Under the pieces are notes generated by a model, which was given only the letters and a program-made list of their open reading frames with translations, did no database searches and had not been told where the DNA came from. From an uncultured Ulvibacter sp. (lineage in GTDB: Bacteria; Bacteroidota; Bacteroidia; Flavobacteriales; Flavobacteriaceae): a DNA stretch of 64,000 nt. The translations under genes were made by a program, and so were the position numbers. Numbering within the stretch: the stretch's first letter is position 1; each line of letters begins with the position of its first letter. Positions 36,295 through 46,521 of the stretch are shown in pieces. The stretch is from the NCBI GenBank assembly GCA_938083445.1, contig CALKCP010000015.1:62001-126000 (forward strand), read 5' to 3'.

Positions 36295-37227
36295 GTGAAC
36301 ATATATTCTTCAGCCTCAAAATATCATAATCCGCGCGGAAGTGTTGTAACAATTGGAACATTCGACGGGGTTCACATAGGGCATAAGGCACTATTAAATC
36401 GTTTGGTGAAAACCGCCAAGAAGGAGGATTTGGATGCGGTAGTGCTAACGTTCTTTCCGCACCCAAGGATGGTATTGCAAACCGACGCATCTATTCAACT
36501 AATTAATACGATTGATGAACGTATAGATTTAATAAGTAAAACAGGGCTGGATCATTTAATAATCCATCCATTTACTAAAGCCTTTTCAAGGCTAACTGCA
36601 CTCGAATTTGTTAGAGATATTTTAGTACATAAATTAAATATTAAGAAAATTGTTATTGGCTACGATCATCGCTTCGGCAGAAATCGCAATGCAGATATCG
36701 AAGATCTTAGAGCGTTTGGATTGACCTACGGTTTCGAGGTTGAGGAAATAAGTGCTCAAGAACTAGACGATGTTGCTGTAAGCTCAACAAAAGTCAGAAA
36801 TGCCCTGAAAGAAGGTGATATTCAAACTGCTAATACATATTTAGGATATCCTTTCATGCTTTCTGGCACCGTCGTAAGAGGCAAAGAAATTGGGCGTACC
36901 ATTCAATACCCCACTGCCAATCTAGCGCTTTCTGAAGATTATAAGTTGATTCCTAAAGAAGGTGTTTATGTGGTAAAGGCAACTATAGATTCTAAAATAA
37001 TCTATGGGTTAACCAGCATTGGCACGAACCCTACGGTGGGTGGAACTTTAAAAACCATTGAAACGTATTTCTTAAATTTTAGCAGCGATTTATATGAAAA
37101 GAAACTGCAAATAGAATTTCTCACGCACATACGCGACGGAGAAACGTTCAAGTCGATGGATGCGCTAAAAAAAGCCATTCAAAGTGATGAAGATTTTGCT
37201 AGAAATTTTCTAAAAAACCATGAATAA
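36295..37227 (+). CDS. ribF: Bifunctional riboflavin kinase / FAD synthetase
   Basis: RibF phosphorylates riboflavin to FMN and adenylates FMN to FAD. The adenylyltransferase half shows GTFDGVHIGHKALL (residues about 22-35) and the kinase half shows GRTIQYPTANL near 200. The 310-aa length is normal. The start is GTG, 1 bp after the pth stop. It overlaps the next gene by 8 bp, and the three form an operon. Confidence 0.96.
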   Translation: MNIYSSASKYHNPRGSVVTIGTFDGVHIGHKALLNRLVKTAKKEDLDAVVLTFFPHPRMVLQTDASIQLINTIDERIDLISKTGLDHLIIHPFTKAFSRLTALEFVRDILVHKLNIKKIVIGYDHRFGRNRNADIEDLRAFGLTYGFEVEEISAQELDDVAVSSTKVRNALKEGDIQTANTYLGYPFMLSGTVVRGKEIGRTIQYPTANLALSEDYKLIPKEGVYVVKATIDSKIIYGLTSIGTNPTVGGTLKTIETYFLNFSSDLYEKKLQIEFLTHIRDGETFKSMDALKKAIQSDEDFARNFLKNHE

Positions 37228-38569
37228 CTTACTCTTCAAACAAATTGACAATACGGGGCTCGTCTTATTTCGAGTGGTATTTGGATTGTTAATTAGCATT
37301 GAAGCTTTTGGAGCCATTGCCACTGGGTGGGTGCGACGAACCCTTGTCGAACCTGATTTTACATTTAATTTTATCGGGTTTGAATTTTTACAGCCACTCG
37401 TTGGCGACACCATGTATTTCTATTTCGTACTCATGGGTGTCTTCGGGCTTATGGTCATGTTAGGATATAAATATCGAATGAGTATGGCAGTATACGCTCT
37501 GATGTGGTCGGGCGTATATCTCCTGCAAAAAAGCGCGTATAACAATCATTACTATTTAATGATGCTCTTGTGCTGGGTGATGGCGTTCCTACCTGCCAAT
37601 CGATGGCTTTCACTGGATGCAAAATACAATAGCTCGTTACAATCTAGATCAATGCCTCAATGGTGTTTACTGGTTCTTATTTTACAAGTATGGCTTGTAT
37701 ACACCTTTGCCTCCATCGCAAAATTCTACCCAGATTGGCTAAATGGAACCGCAATTGCATTGTTTATGAATAGTAAAGAGAGTTATTGGCTTATCGGTCC
37801 AATGCTGCAATTGGATTGGGTGCATCAAACCATCATTTATGTTGGAATCGTATTCGATTTATTAATCATCCCGCTATTGCTATGGAGACGTACACGAATG
37901 ATTGCCTTTGCCATCTCGGTGGTATTTCACCTCTTTAATTCGGTGGTATTTCAAATTGGAATATTCCCTTATATGTCGATAGCATTTGCACTCTTTTTCT
38001 TTTCTTCGGAAACACTTAAGAAACGGTTCATACCTCTAAAGTACCAGTCGATACCTGCCCATTCTACTCCGCCAAACAGCCGGGCAAAATACAATAATAT
38101 ACCAATCGGTATATTTTCTCTTTACTTTATCATTCAACTCGCACTTCCAGTGCGTCACTGGTTTATCCAAGACGATGTTTTATGGACCGAAGAAGGCCAT
38201 CGCCTTAGTTGGCGCATGATGCTTCGTTCCAAAAGAGGCAATGTCACGATTTGGGCAGTAAATAAAGAATCTGGAGAACGCTATCGGTATAACTACAATG
38301 CATTGTTGAAAAACAAACAAAAACATTCGTTTAAGACAAAACCTGACCTCATTTGGCAACTTGCACAACGAATAAAAAAAATCGAAGCTGATAAAGGTAT
38401 TGATGCGGCGGTGTATGTAGATGCTAAGGTTCGCGTTAATGGTGGCGTATTTCATCAATTCACCAACCCTGAAGTGGATTTAGCCGCAGTAAAGTGGCAC
38501 CCTTTTAAACATCATGAATGGATTTTACCCTCCCCTGCAGATTATCACAAAAAGGATGATATAAAATAA
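37220..38569 (+). CDS. HTTM-domain membrane protein (vitamin K-dependent carboxylase-like)
   Basis: This protein of 449 aa has several membrane segments in its first 280 residues (LVLFRVVFGLLISIEAFGAIATG, MAVYALMWSGVYLLQ, LVLILQVWLVYTFASIAKF, IAFALFFFSSETLK) and a soluble C-terminal portion ending KWHPFKHHEWILPSPADYH. It matches the horizontally transmembrane (HTTM) family related to vitamin K-dependent gamma-carboxylase. Menaquinone is a plausible cofactor, but this is inference. It overlaps ribF by 8 bp, in an operon of pth, ribF and itself. Confidence 0.85.
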   Translation: MNNLLFKQIDNTGLVLFRVVFGLLISIEAFGAIATGWVRRTLVEPDFTFNFIGFEFLQPLVGDTMYFYFVLMGVFGLMVMLGYKYRMSMAVYALMWSGVYLLQKSAYNNHYYLMMLLCWVMAFLPANRWLSLDAKYNSSLQSRSMPQWCLLVLILQVWLVYTFASIAKFYPDWLNGTAIALFMNSKESYWLIGPMLQLDWVHQTIIYVGIVFDLLIIPLLLWRRTRMIAFAISVVFHLFNSVVFQIGIFPYMSIAFALFFFSSETLKKRFIPLKYQSIPAHSTPPNSRAKYNNIPIGIFSLYFIIQLALPVRHWFIQDDVLWTEEGHRLSWRMMLRSKRGNVTIWAVNKESGERYRYNYNALLKNKQKHSFKTKPDLIWQLAQRIKKIEADKGIDAAVYVDAKVRVNGGVFHQFTNPEVDLAAVKWHPFKHHEWILPSPADYHKKDDIK

Positions 38570-38580
38570 GTCTAATTCCG

Positions 38581-38588
38581 TAAATTTG
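38581..38588 (+). promoter_or_regulatory. Candidate -7 box for serS
   Basis: TAAATTTG, an exact TAnnTTTG, 21 bp before the ATG; it lies in the 40-bp spacer between the HTTM gene and serS. Confidence 0.5.
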
Positions 38589-38609
38589 CTGGCTTAAACG
38601 TCTATTGCC

Positions 38610-39881
38610 ATGCTACAAGTAACAGAAATAAGAGAACACAAAGACAAGATGATTGCTGCACTAGCCAAAAGAGGCATCGATGCAACTCAGGTTCTTGAAG
38701 ACGTGATTAAAACGGATGAACTTCGCAGAAGCACACAGGCCAAGCTTGATGAAACACTCGCTCAGTCTAATACGTTCTCTAAGGAGATTGGCATCTTGTT
38801 TAAAAAAGGCGAAACACAAAAAGCAGGCCTTTTAAAAGAAAAAACAATTCAATTAAAAGAAGCTTCTAAAGTAGTAAGTGAGCAGCTTACTGAAGCCTCA
38901 GAAAAGCTTCAACAATTGCTCTTTACCATTCCTAATATTCCCAACGAACTAGTCCCAGCCGGAAACGATGAGACTAATAATGAGGAAGTATTTCACGAAG
39001 GTGAGATTCCTGTTTTAGCTGAAGGATCCTTGCCCCACTGGGAATTAGCCAAAAAATACGACATCATTAACTTCGAGTTGGGTGTGAAAATTACCGGTGC
39101 TGGTTTTCCTGTATACAAAGGAAAGGGTGCCCGTTTGCAACGCGCGTTAATAGCCTATTTCTTAGATAAAAATACCGAAGCGGGTTATACCGAATACCAA
39201 GTTCCACATTTAGTAAATGAAGCGTCGGCGCTCGGGACAGGGCAATTACCCGACAAAGAAGGTCAAATGTATCATGCCACCGAAGACGACTTGTATTTAA
39301 TTCCAACGGCTGAAGTTCCCATCACCAATATGTTTCGAGGAGATCTAGTAAATTCTAACAATTTGCCCATCCTTTGTACTGGTTATACGCCTTGTTTCAG
39401 AAGAGAAGCAGGTAGCTACGGAGCCCATGTTCGTGGCTTGAATCGATTGCATCAATTTGACAAAGTAGAAATCGTTCGAATTGAACATCCAGAGAAAAGT
39501 GCTGACGCTTTAGATGGCATGGTCGAGCATGTGAAAGATATTTTACGCGAATTAAAATTACCCTATAGAGTACTTCGACTATGTGGAGGTGACTTGGGTT
39601 TTACCGCTACTTTAACCTATGATTTTGAAGTGTTTTCGACCGCTCAAGACCGGTGGTTAGAAATTTCTTCAGTATCGAACTTTGAAACATTTCAAGCAAA
39701 CCGGTTAAAATTGCGTTTTAAAGATACAGACGGGAAAAACAAACTTGCACATACACTAAACGGTAGTTCACTAGCGTTACCAAGGGTTTTAGCTGGTATT
39801 TTAGAAAACTATCAAACGCCTGATGGGATCAAAATTCCAAAGGTTCTCATTCCGTATTGTGGTTTTGATCTGATCAAATAA
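38610..39881 (+). CDS. serS: Serine-tRNA ligase
   Basis: SerRS charges tRNA-Ser. It has the N-terminal antiparallel coiled coil (residues about 1-105; KMIAALAKRGID ... SEKLQQLL), motif 2 with CFRREAGSYG...RGLNRLHQFDKVE, and motif 3 with LNGSSLALPRVLAGILENYQ. It is 423 aa long, normal for the class II enzyme. It probably starts its own transcript from the box at 38581. Confidence 0.98.
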   Translation: MLQVTEIREHKDKMIAALAKRGIDATQVLEDVIKTDELRRSTQAKLDETLAQSNTFSKEIGILFKKGETQKAGLLKEKTIQLKEASKVVSEQLTEASEKLQQLLFTIPNIPNELVPAGNDETNNEEVFHEGEIPVLAEGSLPHWELAKKYDIINFELGVKITGAGFPVYKGKGARLQRALIAYFLDKNTEAGYTEYQVPHLVNEASALGTGQLPDKEGQMYHATEDDLYLIPTAEVPITNMFRGDLVNSNNLPILCTGYTPCFRREAGSYGAHVRGLNRLHQFDKVEIVRIEHPEKSADALDGMVEHVKDILRELKLPYRVLRLCGGDLGFTATLTYDFEVFSTAQDRWLEISSVSNFETFQANRLKLRFKDTDGKNKLAHTLNGSSLALPRVLAGILENYQTPDGIKIPKVLIPYCGFDLIK

Positions 39882-40038
39882 TAGGCATTGATAATCCTGT
39901 GCTTTGATCAGATACCCTAGAGCCGTTTGGCTGGCTTTGCCTTTTTTCTATTTGTTCTCAAAATTTTAACGCTTTATACCTAAAATAGGTGCTATTTTTG
40001 ATGTATTAATTCATGAATCAAAACCCTATATTTACCAA

Positions 40039-41820
40039 ATGCGATGCACCTTTGTTTTAATATTTCTTTTTCTGAGTGCATCTGTTATGGGCCAAAGCCA
40101 ACTATTGGCTAAAAATTACTTTTCCCAGGGAGAATACGAAAAAGCAATCAGTGTATACGAGAAATTGGTTCGCCGAAACCCTAGACGATTGGACCTATTA
40201 AAATCCTTAGTTGAGGCCAATCAACAACTGAGGCAATTTGAGGTTGCGGAAAAATTATTAGTAAACAAGCTAGGTTCTGGGAATATTAGTCCTCAATTGT
40301 ATATAGAATTAGGACACAATTACGCCCTACAAGAGAATGATTCTCTGGCCAATTACAATTATCAATTGGCTGTCGACTTTGTGGAACGCTCTCCCAATTA
40401 CATCCTTAATGTAGGCAAGACATTTGAAAGTTATAATTTGTTAGACTACGCCGTGATGGCCTATGAAAAGGTTATGGTAGTAAGTCCAAGATTGGATTTT
40501 AACATGCAGCTTGCTCGGATATACGGAGAACAGGGCAATCACGAAAAGATGTTTGCAAAATATGTGAATTTAATAGAAAAGAATCCTTCGAACAAGCCTA
40601 TTGCACAGCGTAATTTCAGTCTCTATATTAGTGAGGACCCTGCCAACGAAGGAAATATTATTCTGCGCAAAATATTGATAAAAAAAATACAGAATGACCC
40701 CAACATCTTATTTAACGAATTGTTGAGCTGGTTGTTTATTCAGCAGAAAGATTTTAAGAAAGCATTTATACAGGAGAAAGCAATTTACAAACGTGTTGGA
40801 GAGGATCTAAGAGACCTGCGAACTTTGGCGGTTATTGCCATTAATGCGAAGGATTATAAAAACGCTCAAGACATTGTGGAGTTCTTAATCGAAAATTCGA
40901 GCACCCAAGAAGGCAGATTACAGGGGCATCAATATTTGTTGACAATTGCTTTGCATACCACTCCAAAAGAAGAATATGCAACGATTGAAAATCAATTTGA
41001 ATCCTTATTTGAAACCTTTGGGCGTTCGGCAAGAACATATTTCCTTCAGATCGACTACAACCATTTCTTAGCCTTCAAAATGAATAAGAAAGAGGAAGCG
41101 GTTGCAAATTTAAAAACACTCTCAACCAAGAAACTTACATCCTATCAAGAGGCTCGTGTAAAAATGGAACTCGCAGATATTTTGGTGCATGAAGAAAAAT
41201 TCAATCAAGCACTGATTTATTATTCTCAAATTCAGAAAAAAGTAGCGTCAAACATTTTAGCGCAACAGGCTCGGTTTAAAGTAGCGCAGACCAGTTATTT
41301 TAAAGGAGATTTTGAGTGGGCGCAGGTGCAATTGGACGTTCTTCGAAAATCGGCATCACAGCTTATCGCAAATGATGCCATGCAATTGAGTTTGATGATT
41401 AGTGATAATTCTCTGGAAGATTCAACTCAAACAGCGCTAAACAAATATGCAAAAGCTGATTTTATGGCGTTTCAGCGTAAAGACAAAGACGCTATTATCG
41501 CTTTTGAAGAAATTAGTCTGAACAACAAGGGAGAACAAATTGAAGATGAGGTCTTACTGAAATTAGGGAAGCTCTATGAAAAAACAGAACAGTATTCCAA
41601 AGCTGAAGCCAGTTATTTGAAAATAATGGAGTTCTACAACGATGATATTTTAGCAGACGATGCCCATTTTCTGCTGGCAGAACTTTATCAATACAAACTA
41701 AATCAACCTGACAAGGCGAAGGAGCTATATGAGCAAATTATTTTTAATTTTGCCGATAGTATATTTTTTGTGGAAGCTCGAAAAAAATACCGTGCGCTTC
41801 GCGGTGATGACCTAAATTAA
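40039..41820 (+). CDS. Exported TPR-repeat protein
   Basis: This 593-aa protein has a signal peptide (MRCTFVLIFLFLSASVMGQ) and helical TPR-like repeats along most of its length (YFSQGEYEKAISVYEKLVRRNPRRLDLL at the N terminus, AEASYLKIMEFYNDDILADDAHFLLAELYQ at the C terminus). It is a periplasmic or outer-membrane scaffold of unknown partner. It is 11 bp upstream of the DUF4286 gene and probably heads the run to rsmA, mgtE and beyond. Confidence 0.85.
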   Translation: MRCTFVLIFLFLSASVMGQSQLLAKNYFSQGEYEKAISVYEKLVRRNPRRLDLLKSLVEANQQLRQFEVAEKLLVNKLGSGNISPQLYIELGHNYALQENDSLANYNYQLAVDFVERSPNYILNVGKTFESYNLLDYAVMAYEKVMVVSPRLDFNMQLARIYGEQGNHEKMFAKYVNLIEKNPSNKPIAQRNFSLYISEDPANEGNIILRKILIKKIQNDPNILFNELLSWLFIQQKDFKKAFIQEKAIYKRVGEDLRDLRTLAVIAINAKDYKNAQDIVEFLIENSSTQEGRLQGHQYLLTIALHTTPKEEYATIENQFESLFETFGRSARTYFLQIDYNHFLAFKMNKKEEAVANLKTLSTKKLTSYQEARVKMELADILVHEEKFNQALIYYSQIQKKVASNILAQQARFKVAQTSYFKGDFEWAQVQLDVLRKSASQLIANDAMQLSLMISDNSLEDSTQTALNKYAKADFMAFQRKDKDAIIAFEEISLNNKGEQIEDEVLLKLGKLYEKTEQYSKAEASYLKIMEFYNDDILADDAHFLLAELYQYKLNQPDKAKELYEQIIFNFADSIFFVEARKKYRALRGDDLN

Positions 41821-41831
41821 GAATCAAAACA

Positions 41832-42140
41832 ATGTATATCTACAACGTTACCATAAATATAGAAACAAGCATCCACGACACCTGGTTGGAGTGGATGAAA
41901 TCGGAACATATTCCTGCAATGCTCGCAACGAAAAAATTTAGTAAAGCACTTATGACCAAAGTCTTGTTTGAACAAGAAATGGATGGAGTTACCTATTCGG
42001 TGCAATACACGACCGATAGTAAAGAGACTCTGAAAAGGTATTATGCCGAAGATTCGGAAAGACTTCGAAAATTAAGCCAGCCTTTTACGGGGAAGTTTGT
42101 GGCTTTTAGAACCGAGTTAGAAGTAATCGATGAGCAATAA
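41832..42140 (+). CDS. DUF4286-family small protein
   Basis: This soluble 102-aa protein ([23 protein letters not shown]...[21 protein letters not shown]) matches the DUF4286 layout. It overlaps the start of rsmA by 11 bp, so it is in the operon. The function is unknown; the alpha/beta character resembles small dimeric barrel-type proteins. Confidence 0.85.
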   Translation: MYIYNVTINIETSIHDTWLEWMKSEHIPAMLATKKFSKALMTKVLFEQEMDGVTYSVQYTTDSKETLKRYYAEDSERLRKLSQPFTGKFVAFRTELEVIDEQ

Positions 42141-42966
42141 AGAGAATAGAGGTCCAAAAAGGTTTAGTCCCAGCGATAAAGGCGTTCGGGCTAAGAAACA
42201 TTTAGGGCAGCATTTTTTGAAAGACGAAGGCGTTGCTGAAAAAATTGCTAATACTTTAAATTTTAATGGCTATAATAAGGTGCTCGAAATTGGACCTGGA
42301 ACAGGAGTCCTCACAAAATACCTGTTAGAAAAAGACATCGAATTGGTGGCAATGGACCTCGATCGCGACTCAATCTCTTTTCTTGAAGCGAATTATCTCA
42401 ATAAAAACTTACAACTGCTCGAAGCAGATTTCTTAAAATACGATCTTTCAGATGTTTTTGGCGAGAGTGAGTTTGCTGTCACTGGAAATTTTCCATATAA
42501 TATCTCGACTCAAATTGTGTTTAAAACCCTTGAAAACAAAGAGAAAATCCCTGAATTCACTGGGATGTTTCAAAAGGAAGTTGCACTACGCATTTGTGCT
42601 AAAGAGGGAAGTAAGACCTACGGAATTCTATCCGTGCTTACCCAAGTTTTCTACGAAGCAGAATACCTTTTCACGGTACCACCCACTGTTTTTAATCCAC
42701 CCCCAAAAGTAGAAAGTGGTGTGCTTAGACTCGTTAGGAAAGCCGACTTTTCCTTGGCCTGTGATGAAAAAATGTTGTACAAAGTGGTGAAGACAGCATT
42801 TCAGCAACGTAGAAAAACAATGCGAAATAGTTTAAAATCCTTCAATCTTTCCGATAAAATAAAAGAAGACACTATCTTTGGCCAGCGCCCTGAACAACTT
42901 TCAGTGGCACAATTTGTCGCACTCACACTTAAATTGGAGGAAGATGCAATTTCAACTCACAAGTGA
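42130..42966 (+). CDS. rsmA: 16S rRNA dimethyladenosine transferase
   Basis: RsmA (KsgA) dimethylates two adjacent adenosines near the 3' end of 16S rRNA. The SAM-binding [14 protein letters not shown] near residue 50, [14 protein letters not shown] before it and the catalytic NFPYNIS are all present, and the length of 278 aa fits. It overlaps DUF4286 by 11 bp and the next gene, mgtE, by 23 bp. Confidence 0.97.
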   Translation: MSNKENRGPKRFSPSDKGVRAKKHLGQHFLKDEGVAEKIANTLNFNGYNKVLEIGPGTGVLTKYLLEKDIELVAMDLDRDSISFLEANYLNKNLQLLEADFLKYDLSDVFGESEFAVTGNFPYNISTQIVFKTLENKEKIPEFTGMFQKEVALRICAKEGSKTYGILSVLTQVFYEAEYLFTVPPTVFNPPPKVESGVLRLVRKADFSLACDEKMLYKVVKTAFQQRRKTMRNSLKSFNLSDKIKEDTIFGQRPEQLSVAQFVALTLKLEEDAISTHK

Positions 42967-44293
42967 TTTTATAAAAAACGTTGAGCAACTAGTCGCTAAA
43001 AAAGATGGCAACAAGTTGCGTGAGCTACTGCATGAATTGCATTTTGCCGATATCGCTGAATTGCTTGAAGAACTTTCAAGCGACGAAGCGACCTACTTGA
43101 TTAAAATACTTGAATCGGAACTCACATCAGAAGCCTTAATGGAGCTTGATGACGATGTTCGTGAAAAAATTCTGAGCAGACTATCCCCTAAAGAAATTGC
43201 TCAGGAACTCACAGAAATGGATACCGATGATGCTGCAGATATTATTGCAGAATTAGATGAGGATATTCAAGAAGAAGTAATCAATAAACTAGATGATGAA
43301 GAGCGTGTAGCAGATATTATCGAGCTTCTAAAGTATGACGAGGATACCGCTGGGGGATTGATGGCAAAGGAATTGGTGCAAGTGAAGGAAACCTGGACCG
43401 TCGCTGGCTGCGTCAGAGAAATGCGACGTCAAGCCGAAAATGTTACACGTGTGCATTCAATCTATGTAACCGATAAAGAAGGGAAGCTAAAGGGCCGTTT
43501 GTCTTTAAAAGACCTCTTAACAGCTTCAGAAAAAAGCAAAATAAGTGAAGTTTATATTCCAAAAGTAGATTATGTTACCGTTCATACGGAAGGAGAAGAA
43601 GTCGCTAGGATCATGCAGAAGTATGACTTAGAAGCAATTCCTGTTGTAGATGAAGACGGTCTTCTGGTAGGACGTATTACCATTGACGATATTGTAGATT
43701 TTATTAAGGAAGAAGCCGATAAAGATTATCAAATGGCCGCTGGTATTTCAAGCGACGTAGAGGCAGATGACAGTGTTTGGGAGCTTACAAGAGCACGATT
43801 ACCCTGGCTTATCTTAGGCCTTTTTGGAGGCTTGGGAAGTGTCTATATCATGAAGGGTTTCGATGAAGCAATAGCAAATTATCCAATACTATTTTTCTTT
43901 ACACCCCTTATAGCTGCCATGGCAGGAAACGTAGGGGTCCAATCCAGTGCGATTATTGTGCAAGGTTTGGCCAATGATAATGTAAAAGGAAGCCTTGTAA
44001 ATCGACTGGTAAAAGAAGTGGGGCTAGCGCTTATAAATGGGACCGCCCTAAGTGCCCTCGTCATGCTATTCGGGTTTATTGTTGGTCAGGATTTACTGGT
44101 GAGTATTGCCATAGCTGTCTCAATGCTTTCGGTAATTATTGTGGCTGCACTCATCGGAACTTTTGTGCCTATTATTCTCGACCGAAGAGGTATTGATCCA
44201 GCCATAGCAACAGGTCCATTTATTACGACAAGTAATGACATCTTCGGAATTTTTCTATTCTTCTATCTTTCGAAAATCATCTTAGGCTTTTAA
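42944..44293 (+). CDS. mgtE: Magnesium transporter MgtE
   Basis: MgtE is an inner-membrane Mg2+ channel gated by cytoplasmic Mg2+. It has an N-terminal helical domain (repeats such as [18 protein letters not shown] and [16 protein letters not shown]), two CBS domains (about residues 145-250, with [22 protein letters not shown] and [27 protein letters not shown]) and five membrane helices from about 285 on ([18 protein letters not shown] in the pore region). The frame is open back to 42878, but the ATG at 42944 gives 449 aa, the usual length. A GGAGG string lies 3 bp before the ATG but sits within rsmA codons for Glu-Glu, so its role is uncertain. Confidence 0.96.
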   Translation: MQFQLTSDFIKNVEQLVAKKDGNKLRELLHELHFADIAELLEELSSDEATYLIKILESELTSEALMELDDDVREKILSRLSPKEIAQELTEMDTDDAADIIAELDEDIQEEVINKLDDEERVADIIELLKYDEDTAGGLMAKELVQVKETWTVAGCVREMRRQAENVTRVHSIYVTDKEGKLKGRLSLKDLLTASEKSKISEVYIPKVDYVTVHTEGEEVARIMQKYDLEAIPVVDEDGLLVGRITIDDIVDFIKEEADKDYQMAAGISSDVEADDSVWELTRARLPWLILGLFGGLGSVYIMKGFDEAIANYPILFFFTPLIAAMAGNVGVQSSAIIVQGLANDNVKGSLVNRLVKEVGLALINGTALSALVMLFGFIVGQDLLVSIAIAVSMLSVIIVAALIGTFVPIILDRRGIDPAIATGPFITTSNDIFGIFLFFYLSKIILGF

Positions 44294-44461
44294 TTACTGT
44301 TGTATTTTTGCCTCAGATCACCGGCGCTTTATTGTCAATAGAGAAGCATGATCATGACTACAACCTTACGTATCTAAAACAGATCCTGCCAAACAGAAAA
44401 ACACAATACCCAGCCAAAATTTCCACCGAAATTAGTACCTTGTTCAACAAATTGTGCTCAA

Positions 44462-44827
44462 TTGAAGACCATCAACGTAAAGGAAAAGCTTACAACATTC
44501 AGTGCGCATTGGCATCCCCATCAAATTGCGATAGTGGACGACATGCAAGTTCTTTTGGCGAAGCTCAAAGGAGCGTTTATATGGCACATGCACGAGAAGG
44601 AAGACGAGCTTTTTTACGTACAGAAAGGCACCTTAGAAATGCATTTTAGAGACCGAATGGAGTTGGTTTGTGAAGGAGAAGTAATTGTTGTCCCTAAGGG
44701 AGTAGCGCATTGTCCTAAAACGAAAGATGGAGAAGAAGTGCATGTCTTACTCTTCGAAAAATTAACCACAGCACATACTGGAAACATTCTTAGTGAAAAA
44801 ACCCAAACCCAGTATCCAAAAATATAA
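44462..44827 (+). CDS. Cupin-domain protein
   Basis: This 121-aa single-domain cupin has the metal-binding first motif WHMHEKEDELFYVQKG (His, His, Glu) and second motif EVIVVPKGVAHCPK with a His. The start is a TTG at 44462 because no ATG occurs in frame before the domain; the sequence KTINVKEKL is a typical beginning. It is followed 3 bp later by the dehydrogenase gene. The substrate is unknown. Confidence 0.8.
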   Translation: MKTINVKEKLTTFSAHWHPHQIAIVDDMQVLLAKLKGAFIWHMHEKEDELFYVQKGTLEMHFRDRMELVCEGEVIVVPKGVAHCPKTKDGEEVHVLLFEKLTTAHTGNILSEKTQTQYPKI

Positions 44828-44830
44828 ATC

Positions 44831-45772
44831 TTGAAAATCCTACACCTTGACAAGAATCACCCCATCCTAATCAAGCAACTCGAATCTGCTGGGGCTACGA
44901 ATCACGAAGACTACACCTCCCCCAAGGAGCTCATTGAGCAGAAAATAAATCAATATGATGGGATTGTAATTCGGAGTCGGTTTAAAATAGATTCCCAATT
45001 TATCGACGCAGCTACCAACCTGAAATTTATTGCGCGCGTTGGTGCCGGTCTCGAAAGTATCGATATTCCATATGCTGAAAGTCGCAACATCAGGCTCATT
45101 TCTGCTCCAGAAGGGAATAAAAATGCCGTTGGAGAACATACCTTAGGCATGTTGCTTTCCTTGTTTAACAATCTAAACAAAGCAGATCGTGAACTCCGTC
45201 TTGGTGCATGGAACCGTGAAGCCAACAGAGGAATAGAGTTGGACGGTAAGACTGTTGGGCTCATTGGATACGGTAATATGGGAAAGGCATTCGCCAAAAA
45301 ACTAAAAGGGTTTAATTGCACGGTGCTTTGCTATGATATTAAGAATGATGTCGGAAATAAAAATGCAACTCAGGTTTCTCTGAAAACGCTTCAGGAGCTA
45401 ACAGATGTTTTAAGTATACATGTCCCTTGGACTGCGCACACCGATAAAATGATACATGCCGATTTCATTAATGATTTTCAAAAACCATTTTGGCTCCTTA
45501 ATACTGCTAGAGGCAAATGTGTCGTTACTTCCGATCTAGTCAATGCTATTAAAAACGAAAAGATATTAGGAGCCGGTTTGGATGTGTTAGAATACGAAAA
45601 CCTATCGTTTGAGTCGTTGTTTACCGACAAGGAGCTTCCGAAGCCATTGGTAGCATTATTACAATTTGACAATGTAATAGTAAGCCCTCACATTGCGGGA
45701 TGGACGACTGAAAGCAAAAAGAAATTAGCGGAAGTAACCGTTGAAAAAATCCTGAATATAAGCAATACCTAA
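44831..45772 (+). CDS. D-isomer-specific 2-hydroxyacid dehydrogenase (phosphoglycerate-dehydrogenase-like)
   Basis: This 313-aa NAD(P)-dependent oxidoreductase has a Rossmann glycine motif (GLIGYGNMGKAFAKKL), a catalytic Arg in LLNTARGKCVV and a catalytic His in VSPHIAGWTTES. The start is a TTG, 3 bp after the cupin stop, in an operon-like arrangement. Phosphoglycerate dehydrogenase is possible, but the sequence gives no ACT domain, so the physiological substrate is open. Confidence 0.85.
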   Translation: MKILHLDKNHPILIKQLESAGATNHEDYTSPKELIEQKINQYDGIVIRSRFKIDSQFIDAATNLKFIARVGAGLESIDIPYAESRNIRLISAPEGNKNAVGEHTLGMLLSLFNNLNKADRELRLGAWNREANRGIELDGKTVGLIGYGNMGKAFAKKLKGFNCTVLCYDIKNDVGNKNATQVSLKTLQELTDVLSIHVPWTAHTDKMIHADFINDFQKPFWLLNTARGKCVVTSDLVNAIKNEKILGAGLDVLEYENLSFESLFTDKELPKPLVALLQFDNVIVSPHIAGWTTESKKKLAEVTVEKILNISNT

Positions 45773-45903
45773 TGCCAGGGCTACTAAGCAGCGATTTTGA
45801 CGGGAAGAGTTAATACCCCCGAAAGACCTGCTTTTCGCCTCATAACATAAAAGAATACCCATAGAATTAACTAATCAAGATGCCGGGGGCTACCCGTAAT
45901 ATT

Positions 45904-46395
45904 ATGAAAACAGCAGAATTTTTACAAACATTAGAATCAAATAGCACAAAGGCGCTCCTTTTCGAATACACAGCAGGGCAGCTTGTTGGTGCAAACTATC
46001 ATATCACAGAAGTGAAACACATTTCGGTAGACTCTGTTGATTGCGGCGCGCAAACAGATGCATGGAAAGAAACGATTATTCAACTATGGGAAAGCCCTTC
46101 AGAGCTAGGAAAAACAGAATATATGACTAGCCATAAAGCGCTCGAAATTCTTAATCAAGTGGGGAAAATGAAGCCATACGACCTCCATTCAGAAGTTAAG
46201 ATTGAATACAGCAATTCGCTATTTCACACCGCACAACTATTCGTTTCGGGCTTTGAACTATCACATGGCACACTGCTCTTTAAACTTGCGATTGAAAAAA
46301 CAAATTGCAAAGCCGCCGACATTTGTGGGGTTCAAGATACCACCGATATTATGGCAGAAGAGGCAAAATGTGCACCAGGAAGCGGTTGCTGTTAG
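45904..46395 (+). CDS. DUF6428-type protein
   Basis: This 163-aa protein (MKTAEFLQTLESNSTKALLFEY) matches a Bacteroidota family that is often found near ArsR-type regulators and arsenic genes, though no such neighbour occurs in this window. The C terminus is Cys-rich (EEAKCAPGSGCC; also CKAADICG), suggesting metal or thiol chemistry. The frame opens at 45880, but the ATG at 45904 is preferred. Two short direct-repeat-like strings precede it (ATGCCAGGGCTAC near 45772 and ATGCCGGGGGCTAC at 45879). Confidence 0.7.
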   Translation: MKTAEFLQTLESNSTKALLFEYTAGQLVGANYHITEVKHISVDSVDCGAQTDAWKETIIQLWESPSELGKTEYMTSHKALEILNQVGKMKPYDLHSEVKIEYSNSLFHTAQLFVSGFELSHGTLLFKLAIEKTNCKAADICGVQDTTDIMAEEAKCAPGSGCC

Positions 46396-46521
46396 GCTGA
46401 AAATGGCACTGTTAAAAAGTAATGTCATGTATTTTCTAAATATCAAGCGCTAGTATTAGTGATTTTACAAGCACTTATATTTCATATCTTTAACAAAACA
46501 ATTTTAATAAACATCTTTTTT

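Noticed and set aside
42936-42940. GGAGG as a Shine-Dalgarno sequence for mgtE
   Set aside because: It lies within rsmA codons for Glu-Glu, is only 3 bp from the ATG, and SD sites are not otherwise used here; it may be coincidence.
44308-44649. Plus-strand ORF starting TTG, 113 codons
   Set aside because: It overlaps the cupin gene in another frame, and only the cupin frame carries a recognisable domain.
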